NCBI GenBank assembly: GCA_963722905.1
Contig: CAVROT010000015.1
Span: 124,001 to 188,000, forward strand
Reading direction: 5' to 3'
Source: CAVROT01 sp963722905
GTDB lineage: Bacteria > Pseudomonadota > Alphaproteobacteria > Rhodobacterales > Rhodobacteraceae
Length of the DNA stretch: 64,000 bases
Made by a program: the position numbers and the translations under genes
Part shown: positions 51,249-59,750 of the stretch, in pieces
Numbering within the stretch: the stretch's first letter is position 1
How the letters are laid out: every line of letters starts with the position of its first letter
Notes under the pieces: generated by a model
Told to the model about the DNA's origin: nothing
The model's input: the letters and a program-made list of their open reading frames with translations, nothing else
The model's database searches: none

Positions 51249-52268
51249 ATGGAAAAGCAAAGTTCGGGCGCGCTGCCGCTGTCGGTCGGCCTTGCCTGCG
51301 GCATCGGCGCGGTCGCGTTTCTGGCGATGATGCTGGCGGGCGGGGCCGGATTCTCGGCCGCGCTGTTCCTGGCGGCGTTCGTGGCCATCGCGGTGGCGGT
51401 GGTGCTCTACATCGGGTTCAACGGGGGGCAGGGCCGCGGCGGCACGATCCCGGCCGAAGCGGCGCGCCGTGCCGGCAAGGCGCCGTCGGCGCAGGACCGC
51501 TATGACGCCGCCCACCGCGCCGGACAGGCGCCGACCGCTTCGGACCGGGCCGATCACGTCCGGCGCGCGGGCCAGCAACCCATCCCGCCCGCGACGCCCG
51601 CGGATGCGGTGCGCCGCGCCGGAACCGCCCCGACCGAGGGCAGCACGCCCGACTACCGGTCGCACTACGCCGGCGCCCATGCCGGGCATTCCCCTGCGGC
51701 GGGTAGCGCGCCCACGCCGTCGGGGACGACGGGCGCCTACGGCACGTCCGAAGGCCCATCCGGCTCGTCCAGCTCGTCCGGATCGTCTTCGGCCGATCTG
51801 CGGCCCGTGCCCGACCGCGCCCCGCCGCCGGCCGACGCCGCGCGCGACCCGCTGCTGCCCGGCGGATCGGGGGCCGAGCCGGCCGCGCAGCCGATGATGT
51901 CGCCCGCCGCCACCGGCCCGGCCCCGGTCGCCGCCCCGATGACCGACCTGCCGGGCGACGGCAGCGGTCTGGACGACGAAGGCACGCGTCCGGCGTCGCT
52001 GGACGCCCCCCGCGACGGGCAGCCCGACGACCTGATGCGGATCAAGGGGATCGGCCCGCGCATGCAGGAGATGCTGCACGGCCTGGGGTTCTACCACTTC
52101 GACCAGATCGCCGGCTGGAACCCGCAGGAGGTCGCCTGGGTCGACGGCCACCTCGAAGGGTTCAACGGCCGCGTGTCGCGCGACGGCTGGGTCGACCAGG
52201 CCCGCATCCTGCGCGATGGCGGCGAGACCGAGTTCTCGGGCCGGCCCGACAGGCACGATGCCGACTGA
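51249..52268 (+). CDS. membrane-anchored helix-hairpin-helix protein of the nuo cluster
   Basis: Protein of 339 residues. Two hydrophobic helices (about 12-30 and 34-56) are followed by four spaced Arg-Arg-Ala-Gly-x-x-Pro-type units, such as RRAGKAP, HRAGQAP and RRAGTAP, and a Ser/Pro/Ala-rich linker. The C-terminal 70 residues hold a helix-hairpin-helix domain: DDLMRIKGIGPRMQEMLHGLG, then FYHFDQIAGW and EGFNGRVSRDGWV. Rhodobacterales carry this domain in or just after nuoE. Here nuoE is absent and this gene starts the cluster. Its part in complex I assembly is inference; DNA binding is the other HHH option. Confidence 0.8.
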   Translation: MEKQSSGALPLSVGLACGIGAVAFLAMMLAGGAGFSAALFLAAFVAIAVAVVLYIGFNGGQGRGGTIPAEAARRAGKAPSAQDRYDAAHRAGQAPTASDRADHVRRAGQQPIPPATPADAVRRAGTAPTEGSTPDYRSHYAGAHAGHSPAAGSAPTPSGTTGAYGTSEGPSGSSSSSGSSSADLRPVPDRAPPPADAARDPLLPGGSGAEPAAQPMMSPAATGPAPVAAPMTDLPGDGSGLDDEGTRPASLDAPRDGQPDDLMRIKGIGPRMQEMLHGLGFYHFDQIAGWNPQEVAWVDGHLEGFNGRVSRDGWVDQARILRDGGETEFSGRPDRHDAD

Positions 52269-52280
52269 CGTCGAGTGCCC

Positions 52281-52508
52281 GTGAGCGACCGCGACGCACG
52301 TCTGGCGCGGCGGGGACGTATCGCCGCGCTGGTCATCGCGGCGGGCGGGCTGCTGGCGTTCCTCGCACCCGTCCTGCCGGGCTGGCTGGGCCTCGCCCCG
52401 CGCTACGAGCTGCTGTTCTACCTTGTCGCACTCGCCGCGTTCTTCTGGTCACTTGTCGAGACGTGGACTATCTGGAGGGCGCGGGCCGGGGGCGACGCCG
52501 ACCGCTGA
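52281..52508 (+). CDS. DUF5337 domain-containing membrane protein
   Basis: Membrane protein of 75 residues with two helices (about 13-32 and 44-64). The pattern is MSDRDARLARRGRIAALVIAAGG with a C-terminal ETWTIWRAR, matching DUF5337, a Rhodobacterales family found in the nuo cluster. Start at GTG 52281, chosen on family match; GTG at 52275 is in frame. It lies 12 bases after the HHH gene and 38 bases before nuoF. It may correspond to one of the unassigned reading frames of the Paracoccus nqo cluster. Confidence 0.78.
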   Translation: MSDRDARLARRGRIAALVIAAGGLLAFLAPVLPGWLGLAPRYELLFYLVALAAFFWSLVETWTIWRARAGGDADR

Positions 52509-52546
52509 CGCCGCCCCACACCGCCCCCACGCCGCGAGGAGCCGAC

Positions 52547-53842
52547 ATGCTGGACGACGCCGACCGCATCTTCACCAACATCTACGGCATGCACGACCGG
52601 TCACTGGCAGCCGTCAAGAAGCGCGGGCACTGGGACGGCACGGCGGACCTGATCGGCAAGGGCCGCGACTGGATCGTCGCCCAGATGAAGGAGAGCGGTC
52701 TGCGCGGGCGCGGCGGCGCGGGGTTCCCGACGGGCCTCAAGTGGTCGTTCATGCCCAAGGAGAGCGACGGTCGCCCGTCCTACCTGGTGGTCAACGCGGA
52801 CGAGAGCGAACCGGGGACGTGCAAGGATCGCGAGATCATGCGCCACGACCCCCACACGCTGATCGAGGGCTGCCTGATCGCGTCCTTCGCGATGAATGCG
52901 CATGCCTGCTACATCTACATCCGCGGCGAATACATCCGCGAGCGCGAGGCGCTGCAGGCCGCCATCGACGCCGCCTACGATGACGGGCTGCTTGGCCGCG
53001 ACGCCGCCGGGTCCGGCTGGGACTTCGACCTCTACCTCGTCCATGGCGCCGGGGCCTACATCTGCGGCGAGGAGACGGCTCTGCTGGAAAGCCTCGAAGG
53101 CAAGAAGGGGATGCCGCGCATGAAGCCGCCGTTCCCGGCGGGCGCGGGGCTCTACGGCTGCCCCACGACGGTCAACAACGTCGAGAGCATCGCGGTGGTG
53201 CCGACGATCCTGCGGCGGGGCCCGGAATGGTTCGCCGGCTTCGGCCGGCCCAACAACACCGGCACCAAGCTCTTCGCGATCAGCGGACACGTGAACCGGC
53301 CCTGCGTCGTGGAGGAGGCGATGAGCATCCCCTTCGACGAACTGATCGACACCCACTGCGGCGGCATCCGCGGCGGCTGGGACAACCTCAAGGCGGTGAT
53401 CCCCGGCGGGTCCTCGGTACCCATGCTGCCCGCGTCGGCGATGCGCGAGGGCGCGATCATGGACTTCGACTGGCTGCGCGAGCAGAAGTCGGGCTTGGGT
53501 ACGGCGGCGGTCATCGTGATGGACCAGAGCACCGACATCATCAAGGCGATCTGGCGGCTGAGCGCCTTCTACAAGCACGAGAGCTGCGGCCAATGCACGC
53601 CCTGCCGCGAAGGCGCGGGCTGGATGATGCGGGTCATGGACCGGCTGGTGCGGGGCGAGGCCGAGGTGGCCGAGATCGACATGCTTCTCGACGTCACCAA
53701 ACAGGTCGAGGGACACACCATCTGCGCGCTGGGCGACGCCGCCGCATGGCCGATCCAGGGCCTGATCCGCCACTTCCGTCCCGAGATCGAGGAGCGGATC
53801 GCCCACAAGCGGCGCCGTTCCGTGACGGTGGCGGCGGAATGA
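52547..53842 (+). CDS. nuoF: NADH-quinone oxidoreductase subunit F
   Basis: The 51-kDa (Nqo1) subunit that binds NADH, FMN and the N3 [4Fe-4S] cluster in the peripheral arm of complex I. The protein has 431 residues. Motifs: GLRGRGGAGFPTGLKWSF for NADH, NADESEPGTCKDRE and GAYICGEETALLESLEG for FMN, then ESCGQCTPCREG with three cluster Cys and the fourth in TICALGD. GAGGAG lies 6 bases before the ATG. Its stop overlaps the DUF3291 gene (ATGA). Subunit E, its direct partner, is not encoded upstream. Confidence 0.97.
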   Translation: MLDDADRIFTNIYGMHDRSLAAVKKRGHWDGTADLIGKGRDWIVAQMKESGLRGRGGAGFPTGLKWSFMPKESDGRPSYLVVNADESEPGTCKDREIMRHDPHTLIEGCLIASFAMNAHACYIYIRGEYIREREALQAAIDAAYDDGLLGRDAAGSGWDFDLYLVHGAGAYICGEETALLESLEGKKGMPRMKPPFPAGAGLYGCPTTVNNVESIAVVPTILRRGPEWFAGFGRPNNTGTKLFAISGHVNRPCVVEEAMSIPFDELIDTHCGGIRGGWDNLKAVIPGGSSVPMLPASAMREGAIMDFDWLREQKSGLGTAAVIVMDQSTDIIKAIWRLSAFYKHESCGQCTPCREGAGWMMRVMDRLVRGEAEVAEIDMLLDVTKQVEGHTICALGDAAAWPIQGLIRHFRPEIEERIAHKRRRSVTVAAE

Positions 53843-54327
53843 GCCATCTCGCGCAGCTGAACGTCGGTCGGCTAGTGGCCGATACCGACGATTCGCGCGT
53901 GGCCGAGTTCATGGGCGCGCTCGACCGGATCAACGGCCTTGGGCGGCGGATGCCCGGTTTCGTCTGGATGGCGTCGGGCTCGGGTGAGCCGGGGACCGGC
54001 AACACCGAGGCCGCGATCGACGGCGATCCGCGCCACGTCTCCAACCTCACCGTGTGGGAGGACGCAGAGAGCTTGCGGCGGTTCGTCTGGGATACGGTCC
54101 ACCGGCAGTTCTACGAGCGCCGGAAGGAATGGTTCGAGGTGCTGAGCGAGATGCACTTCGTCATGTGGTGGGTCCCCGATGGCCACCGCCCGACCCTGGA
54201 CGAGGCACTGAAGTGGCTGGCGCTGCGGCGGCGGGACGGCGACGGACCGGAGGCGTTCGGCTGGGACTGGCCGAAGGGCTCGGACCGCTGGCGCACCGCG
54301 CGCTGCGCCGGGGTGTTGGCCGAATGA
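53839..54327 (+). CDS. DUF3291 domain-containing protein
   Basis: Soluble protein of 162 residues that covers the DUF3291 family: HLAQLNVGRL at the start, MPGFVWMASGSGE, SNLTVWEDAESLRRFVW and the block VLSEMHFVMWWVPDGHRPTLDEALKWL. The fold is related to the dimeric alpha+beta barrel (monooxygenase-like) group; no activity is known. It overlaps nuoF by 4 bases, so it is translated with the complex I genes. I do not know this family as a usual nuo-cluster member, so it may be a recent addition. Confidence 0.82.
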   Translation: MSHLAQLNVGRLVADTDDSRVAEFMGALDRINGLGRRMPGFVWMASGSGEPGTGNTEAAIDGDPRHVSNLTVWEDAESLRRFVWDTVHRQFYERRKEWFEVLSEMHFVMWWVPDGHRPTLDEALKWLALRRRDGDGPEAFGWDWPKGSDRWRTARCAGVLAE

Positions 54328-54423
54328 CGGGCTTTCCCGTACCGTGCCGGGTTGCCGCGACGGGGCCGCGTGCGGAACCCCGGGGACAGGAGACCCATCG
54401 ACGCGCCACAGGGGGCACGACGC

Positions 54424-54690
54424 ATGAAGCCATGGGAACAGGTGGTTCGGAACGTCGGGGTCTGGCTGGCCGTCTATCCGACCGTCTGTCTGGTCAGCTA
54501 CGCCCTGCAATGGGCCAAATGGGACATGCCGACCTTCTTGAGGGTCTTCGCGTCGACCATCGTGACGGTACCGCTGATCTCCTACGTCGCGATCCCGGCG
54601 ATCGAGCGGCGGATCGCCGCGATGCGGGGCGAATTGCAGGCCGAGCTGAAGCGCCGTCAGGCCGAGGATGCCGATGGGGGCCGGACGTGA
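54424..54690 (+). CDS. small two-helix membrane protein
   Basis: Protein of 88 residues. Two hydrophobic helices (about 13-31 and 38-61) are followed by a charged amphipathic end (RRIAAMRGELQAELKRRQAED), likely a cytoplasmic coiled coil. The frame upstream of ATG 54424 is Arg-rich and unlikely. The stop overlaps the GTG of the next gene. I recognise no family. It probably inserts in the inner membrane; any complex I role is inference from its coupling. Confidence 0.7.
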   Translation: MKPWEQVVRNVGVWLAVYPTVCLVSYALQWAKWDMPTFLRVFASTIVTVPLISYVAIPAIERRIAAMRGELQAELKRRQAEDADGGRT

Positions 54691-55031
54691 CGGCACGACT
54701 GCTGCGCTGGCTGGTCGCGAGCGCCCTCGTCGTGGCCACCGCCTCGTGCGGGTCGATCCAGCGTCTGCGCACCGGCGGGGCGTCGATGGTGGATCTGCCC
54801 TACAACGCGCGGCTCAGCCGTGGAGAGGGCCGGGCCTTCACCGTCGCCGTCGCTAGCCGCGGCGCCGGCATCGACGCGGTGCGCGAATCGGTGCGGTTCC
54901 CGGCGACGCGTCATTGCATGCGGAGGTACGGCGGGTCGGACGCGGTCTGGCGGACCGATGCGGGCGGCGAATGGCTGGCGGTATCCGACGGCAACCGGCT
55001 GCGCTTCGCCGGTCGGTGCACGGCGCGATGA
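54687..55031 (+). CDS. small exported or lipoprotein-like protein
   Basis: Protein of 114 residues starting at GTG inside the previous stop (GTGA). The N-terminus LLRWLVASALVVATASCGS looks like a lipoprotein signal, though the lipobox (ATASC, Cys21) is weak at position -3. The mature part has two further Cys (TRHCMRRYGG and FAGRC) that could pair. It is followed by the first DUF5333 gene with an ATGA overlap. Family not recognised. Confidence 0.68.
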   Translation: MTARLLRWLVASALVVATASCGSIQRLRTGGASMVDLPYNARLSRGEGRAFTVAVASRGAGIDAVRESVRFPATRHCMRRYGGSDAVWRTDAGGEWLAVSDGNRLRFAGRCTAR

Positions 55032-55423
55032 GGGCGGCGCTGCGCATGGCCGCGTTGGCGTTCGCCGCGATGTCCGCTCCGGCGGCGGCGCAGACGGCCT
55101 ATCCGGCGGAGTTTCTCGATGCGGTACGCGAGGCGAACACCGCCCGCATGATCGCCGAGCTCTGCCCCGATATCGGATTCTCTGACGCCGCCGAGGCGGA
55201 GGCGGTGGAGAGCCTGACCCGGTCGCTGACCCGCGGCGGGATGACCGGGACCGAGGTGCAGTACCTCGTCGACAATCCGCCGGTGGACTGGTTGTCGGGC
55301 AAGCTGACCGAATACGCGCTGGCCAACGGCTTCGACGGGGACGCCGCCACGGCGGGATGCGACGCCGGCCGGGCCGAGCTGCGCCGCCGCTCGGGCATCG
55401 CGGCCTTCCTGGTGCGCCGGTGA
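55028..55423 (+). CDS. DUF5333-like periplasmic protein, first copy
   Basis: Protein of 131 residues with a signal peptide (MAALAFAAMSAPAAAQ). The mature part has ELCPDIGFSD near the start and a second Cys before AELRRRSGIAAFLVRR at the end, the pattern of DUF5333, a small Rhodobacterales family known beside nuo genes. Comparison with the next gene shows the same spacing: CPDI early, then GMT or GYT about 35 residues later, then a Cys and a final RR. ATG 55028 overlaps the preceding stop. Role unknown. Confidence 0.75.
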   Translation: MRAALRMAALAFAAMSAPAAAQTAYPAEFLDAVREANTARMIAELCPDIGFSDAAEAEAVESLTRSLTRGGMTGTEVQYLVDNPPVDWLSGKLTEYALANGFDGDAATAGCDAGRAELRRRSGIAAFLVRR

Positions 55424-55827
55424 CGCGCCGCCCGGGCCTTCTTGCCGCCACGCTGGTCCTGGCCATGGCGGGTCCGGCCGCGGCCCTGCCGCCGCTTCAC
55501 GAGGACCGGACAGTGCTGACCGGCTTCTATGCCATCGGGCTGGCCGACGAGGTGCGGCGCAACTGCCCCGACATCTCGCCGCGCCTGATCCGGGCAATCG
55601 GCTATCTGCAATCGCTCAAGAGCTACGCCATGGAGGCGGGTTACACCGAGGGGGACATCGACATGCTCCAGGACAACAAGGCCGCCAAGGAGCGTCTGCG
55701 CGCCCGCATCCGCGCGGACCTCGCCGCGCGTGGCGCCGTGCCCGGCCGGGCCGAAGGCTACTGCGCCGTGGGGCGCGAGGAGATCGCCAGGAACAGCGCC
55801 GCCGGCCGGCTGCTGCGGCGCCGATGA
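55420..55827 (+). CDS. DUF5333 periplasmic protein, second copy
   Basis: Protein of 135 residues, GTG start in the stop of the first copy (GTGA). Signal peptide LLAATLVLAMAGPAAA. The mature part shows NCPDISPRLIRAIGYLQSLKSYAMEAGYTEGDIDML and ends GYCAVGREEIARNSAAGRLLRRR, a clear DUF5333 profile with two Cys that could form a disulfide. It looks paralogous to the preceding protein but with little identity outside these blocks. Its stop overlaps the next ATG. Confidence 0.8.
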   Translation: MTRRPGLLAATLVLAMAGPAAALPPLHEDRTVLTGFYAIGLADEVRRNCPDISPRLIRAIGYLQSLKSYAMEAGYTEGDIDMLQDNKAAKERLRARIRADLAARGAVPGRAEGYCAVGREEIARNSAAGRLLRRR

Positions 55828-56180
55828 CCTGCGGGATCGTCCGCGCCGCCGCCGGCACCGCCGCTCGGGTCGTCGTCTGCTTCGCCGCCATCGCGGGCGG
55901 TGCCGGACCCGCCGCCGCGCTGGACCTGCCACCTTTCGACGGCTGGCCCTACAGCCCGGAGGCGGTGATCCTGGCCCGCGGGTCGACGCCCGAGCGGTTC
56001 CAGTTCGTCGTGCTGCCCAATATCCTCAACTACGCGGATGCGCTGCGCTACGTGAGCGGGCCCGCCGCCGACTTCTGTCAGAGGTCCGGCGTCGCGACCG
56101 GCCCCGTTACGATCAGCACGTACAGCCGCTATGCGCCCCAGAGGCTGGACGGCTGGCTCTTCGAGGGCCGCTGCGACTGA
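55824..56180 (+). CDS. small exported hypothetical protein
   Basis: Protein of 118 residues beginning in the stop of the DUF5333 gene (ATGA). A hydrophobic start (AARVVVCFAAIAGGAGPAAA) looks like a signal peptide, with mature start near LDLPPFDGWPY. Two Cys near the end (DFCQRSG and EGRCD) could pair. It is the last of a chain of five genes joined by 4-base overlaps between nuoF and nuoG. Family not recognised. nuoG starts 124 bases later. Confidence 0.68.
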   Translation: MTCGIVRAAAGTAARVVVCFAAIAGGAGPAAALDLPPFDGWPYSPEAVILARGSTPERFQFVVLPNILNYADALRYVSGPAADFCQRSGVATGPVTISTYSRYAPQRLDGWLFEGRCD

Positions 56181-56304
56181 CCGGAGCAACCCGCATGGGA
56201 CGATGCGGCATATTGCGGGGGCAGGGCGCGTGGACATCGCCGCGCCCAGCGTCCATTTGGGGACCTGACGCGCCAGAACACTGCCAGACCAGCGAGGCCA
56301 CGCC

Positions 56305-58338
56305 ATGTCCGACCTGCGCAAACTCGTCATCGACGGCACCGAGATCGAGGTCGATCCGGCGCTTACCCTGATCCAGGCCTGCGAGCAGGCAGGGGTCGAG
56401 ATCCCCCGCTTCTGCTATCACGAGCGTCTCAGCATCGCGGGCAACTGCCGGATGTGCCTGGTCGAGGTCGTGGGCGGCCCGCCCAAGCCCGCCGCCTCCT
56501 GCGCGATGCAGGTGCGCGACATGCGCCCCGGCAAGGACGGTGCGCCGCCCGAGATCCGCACCAACAGCCCGATGGTCAAGAAGGCGCGCGAGGGGGTGAT
56601 GGAGTTCCTGCTCATCAACCACCCGCTGGACTGCCCGATCTGCGACCAGGGTGGCGAATGCGACCTCCAGGACCAGGCGATGGCCTACGGCGTCGATTTC
56701 AGCCGCTACCGCGAGCCCAAGCGCGCCAGCACCAATCTGGACCTCGGGCCTCTGGTCGGCACGCAGATGACGCGCTGCATCTCGTGCACCCGCTGCGTGC
56801 GCTTCATCACCGAGGTCGCCGGCATCCCCGAACTGGGCCAGACGGGCCGCGGCGAGGACAGCGAGATCACGTCGTACCTGGGCGCCACGCTCGACAGCGA
56901 GATGCAGGGCAACATCATCGACCTCTGCCCCGTCGGGGCGCTGACGTCGAAACCCTATGCCTTCACCGCGCGGCCGTGGGAGCTGAGCAAGACCGAGACG
57001 ATCGACGTCATGGACGCGCTGGGCAGCAACATCCGGGTGGACTGCAAGGGCCGCGAGGTGATGCGGATCCTGCCGCGCAACCACGACGGCATCAACGAGG
57101 AGTGGCTGTCGGACAAGTCGCGCTTCGTCTGGGACGGCCTGCGCCGGCAGCGGCTGGACAAGCCCTATATCCGCGTGGACGGCAAGCTGCGCCCGGCCAC
57201 GTGGCCAGAGGCGCTGGGCGCCGCTGCGGCCGCCATGAAGGGCGCGCGCGTCGCGGGGCTGATCGGCGATCTTGTCCCGGTCGAGGCTGCCTTCGCTCTG
57301 CGCCAGCTGGTCGAGGGGCTGGGCGGCAAGGTCGAATGCCGGACCGATGGCGCGCAGCTGCCTGCCGGCAACCGTTCGGGCTATGTCGGGACGGCCGCCA
57401 TCGAGGATATCGACGACGCGCAGATGATCCTGCTTGTCGGCACCGACCCGCGGGCCGAGGCGCCGGTGCTGAACGCCCGTCTGCGCAAGGCGTGGCTGCG
57501 CGGTGCCGACATCGGCCTGGTGGGAAAGGCGGTGGACCTGACCTACGACTACCACCACGCGGGCGACGGGGTGCAGGCGCTGGTCGACATGGCGGATCGC
57601 GGCGTATCGGACGACACGCGGGACAAGCCGACGCTGGTCATCGTGGGGCAGGGAGCGCTCTGCCGGCCCGATGGTGCGGCGGTTCTGGCGCAGGCGATGC
57701 GCATGGCCGAGGTATCGGACTCGGGCCTGCTGGTGCTGCACACCGCGGCGGGGCGCGTGGGCGCCATGGACGTGGGCGCAACCACCGATGGCGGCGTGCC
57801 GGCAGCACTGGAGGGGGCCGACGTGGTCTACAACCTGGGCGCCGACGAGGGCGACATCGGCGAGGGCGCGTTCGTCGTCTACCAGGGCAGCCACGGCGAC
57901 CGGGGCGCGCACCGCGCAGACGTGATCCTTCCGGGCGCCGCCTGGACCGAAGAGCAGGGCCTTTTCGTCAACACCGAAGGACGGCCCCAGCTTGCGCTGC
58001 GCGCGTCCTTCGCCCCGGGCGAGGCCAAGGAGAACTGGGCGATCCTGCGCGCGCTGTCGGCCGAGCTTGGGGCGGCGCTACCCTACGACAGCCTTGCCGC
58101 GCTGCGCCGCGCGCTGGTGGCAGAGGTGCCGCATCTGGGCGCGGTCGGCGACGTGCCGGTGAACGCGTGGAGGGCGCTCGACCCTGGCGAGGTTTCGGAC
58201 CGGCCGATGCGCTCGGCCGTCGTCGACCGCTACCTGACCAACCCTGTCGCGCGCGCAAGTACCCTGATGGCCGAGCTCAGCGCCGGGGCCAGGCGCCGCA
58301 AGGCCGAGCGCGAGGCGCCGCCCGTCGCGGCAGAATGA
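56305..58338 (+). CDS. nuoG: NADH-quinone oxidoreductase subunit G
   Basis: The 75-kDa (Nqo3) subunit of complex I, carrying several Fe-S clusters. The protein has 677 residues, typical of the alphaproteobacterial form. The [2Fe-2S] domain has Cys37, 48, 51 and 66. The next ligands are in HPLDCPICDQGGECDLQDQ, with the N4 and N5 clusters in CISCTRCVRF and IIDLCPVGALTSKP. The remaining part is a molybdopterin-oxidoreductase-like fold without cofactor residues. The 149-base gap to nuoH is unusual for this cluster and holds only a 23-codon frame of chance appearance. Confidence 0.97.
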   Translation: MSDLRKLVIDGTEIEVDPALTLIQACEQAGVEIPRFCYHERLSIAGNCRMCLVEVVGGPPKPAASCAMQVRDMRPGKDGAPPEIRTNSPMVKKAREGVMEFLLINHPLDCPICDQGGECDLQDQAMAYGVDFSRYREPKRASTNLDLGPLVGTQMTRCISCTRCVRFITEVAGIPELGQTGRGEDSEITSYLGATLDSEMQGNIIDLCPVGALTSKPYAFTARPWELSKTETIDVMDALGSNIRVDCKGREVMRILPRNHDGINEEWLSDKSRFVWDGLRRQRLDKPYIRVDGKLRPATWPEALGAAAAAMKGARVAGLIGDLVPVEAAFALRQLVEGLGGKVECRTDGAQLPAGNRSGYVGTAAIEDIDDAQMILLVGTDPRAEAPVLNARLRKAWLRGADIGLVGKAVDLTYDYHHAGDGVQALVDMADRGVSDDTRDKPTLVIVGQGALCRPDGAAVLAQAMRMAEVSDSGLLVLHTAAGRVGAMDVGATTDGGVPAALEGADVVYNLGADEGDIGEGAFVVYQGSHGDRGAHRADVILPGAAWTEEQGLFVNTEGRPQLALRASFAPGEAKENWAILRALSAELGAALPYDSLAALRRALVAEVPHLGAVGDVPVNAWRALDPGEVSDRPMRSAVVDRYLTNPVARASTLMAELSAGARRRKAEREAPPVAAE

Positions 58339-58487
58339 GCCGCGTCGCGACCCCACTGGCGGCGCACCTGTCGCGAGGCTGGCCATCGCCCGGCCGATGC
58401 GGGTAAGGAAACGCCGACGGCCGCGCGGGCCGCTGGCCGACAAGTTGATGCAGGCGAACCGGCAGCGCCGAGGGATCGCGAGGACAG

Positions 58488-59525
58488 ATGGGCGAATTTT
58501 TCACCACCACCGCCGGGTCGCTGCTGCTGATCCTGCTGCAGTGCCTGCTGCTGACCGTGATGCTGCTGATCAGCCTCGCCTTTCTGCTCTATGCCGACCG
58601 CAAGGTCTGGGCGGCGGTGCAGCTGCGGCGCGGACCCAACGTGGTCGGCGTATTCGGGCTGATGCAGTCCTTTGCCGATTTCATCAAATACGCCGCCAAG
58701 GAGATCGTCGTGCCGGCCGGTGCCGACCGCCCGGTCTATTTTCTCGCGCCGCTGGCCGCGTTCACCCTGCCGCTGATCCTGTGGGCCGTGATCCCGTTCA
58801 ACCCCGGCTGGGTGCTGGCTGATCTCAACGTCGCGATCCTCTACGTGTTCGCGATATCGTCGCTGGAGGTCTACGGGGTCATCATGGGCGGCTGGGCGTC
58901 CAACTCGAAATATCCGTTCCTCGGCTCGCTCCGGTCGGCGGCGCAGATGATCAGCTACGAGGTCTCGATCGGCCTCATCCTCGTCGGCGTGATCCTGTCG
59001 ACGGGGTCGCTGAACCTCAGCGTGATCGTGCTGGCGCAGGACGGCGACCTTGGGCTGCTGAACTGGTACTGGCTGCCGCACTTTCCGATGGTGTTCCTCT
59101 TTTTCATCAGCGCGCTGGCGGAGACGAACCGCCCGCCTTTCGACCTTCCGGAAGCCGAATCCGAACTGGTCGCGGGCTATCAGGTGGAGTATTCCAGCAC
59201 GCCGTTCCTGCTGTTCATGATCGGCGAGTACATGGCCATCGTGTTCCTGTGCGCACTGATGACGGTGCTCTTCTTCGGCGGATGGCTGTCGCCGGTGCCG
59301 TTCCTGCCCGACGGCATCCTGTGGATGGTCGGAAAGATGATGCTGGTGTTCTTCATGTTCGCCATGGTCAAGGCGGTGGTGCCGCGCTTCCGCTACGACC
59401 AGCTGATGCGGATCGGCTGGAAGGTGTTCCTGCCGATGTCGCTGGCCTGGGTCGTGCTGGTCGCGTTCTTCGCCCATTTCGGCCTTTTCGGCGGCGCCTA
59501 CGCCCGCTGGGCAGTGGGGGTGTGA
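58488..59525 (+). CDS. nuoH: NADH-quinone oxidoreductase subunit H
   Basis: The ND1-like (Nqo8) membrane subunit that forms much of the quinone-access chamber. The protein has 345 residues with eight or nine membrane helices. Signatures: ADRKVWAAVQLRRGPNVVGVFG, QSFADFIKYAAKE, then SLRSAAQMISYEVSIGL and ALAETNRPPFDLPEAESELVAGYQVEYSS, containing the conserved Glu residues of the quinone site and E-channel. AGGACAG precedes the ATG. The next gene starts 3 bases after its stop. Confidence 0.97.
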   Translation: MGEFFTTTAGSLLLILLQCLLLTVMLLISLAFLLYADRKVWAAVQLRRGPNVVGVFGLMQSFADFIKYAAKEIVVPAGADRPVYFLAPLAAFTLPLILWAVIPFNPGWVLADLNVAILYVFAISSLEVYGVIMGGWASNSKYPFLGSLRSAAQMISYEVSIGLILVGVILSTGSLNLSVIVLAQDGDLGLLNWYWLPHFPMVFLFFISALAETNRPPFDLPEAESELVAGYQVEYSSTPFLLFMIGEYMAIVFLCALMTVLFFGGWLSPVPFLPDGILWMVGKMMLVFFMFAMVKAVVPRFRYDQLMRIGWKVFLPMSLAWVVLVAFFAHFGLFGGAYARWAVGV

Positions 59526-59528
59526 CCC

Positions 59529-59750
59529 ATGGCGGATGAATCGACGAACCTGTTGCTTGAGCAGTTGCGCCCGATCCGAGAGGACTTGCGGACGGTCAGT
59601 GGCAACATCGACGGTCTGGGCGATAAAATTGACGAGTTGACTGTGAAGGTCGACGGGTACGCGGGAATCCTGATCGCGCTCGGAGGCTACATCCATGCCA
59701 TCGACGAGCCGGTGGAGCACATCGAAGAGAAGTTGGGGACAGACACATGA
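59529..59750 (+). CDS. small coiled-coil protein inside the nuo cluster (between nuoH and nuoI)
   Basis: Protein of 73 residues, soluble and acidic. Heptad-like spacing runs from LLLEQLRPIREDLRTVSGNIDGLGDKIDELTVKV, then a short hydrophobic patch (GILIALGGYIHAI) and a charged end. My count gives about 57% G+C, clearly lower than its neighbours, with more A/T-ending codons. It begins 3 bases after nuoH and its stop overlaps the nuoI start (ATGA), so it is co-translated. I recognise no named family; similar short coiled-coil ORFs occur as mobile-looking small genes in Alphaproteobacteria. Confidence 0.7.
   Translation: MADESTNLLLEQLRPIREDLRTVSGNIDGLGDKIDELTVKVDGYAGILIALGGYIHAIDEPVEHIEEKLGTDT

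Noticed and set aside
58335..58406. A 23-codon frame starting in the nuoG stop
   Set aside because: It has an ATGA overlap but ends 81 bases before nuoH. Its sequence is not hydrophobic or otherwise distinctive, so chance is more likely.
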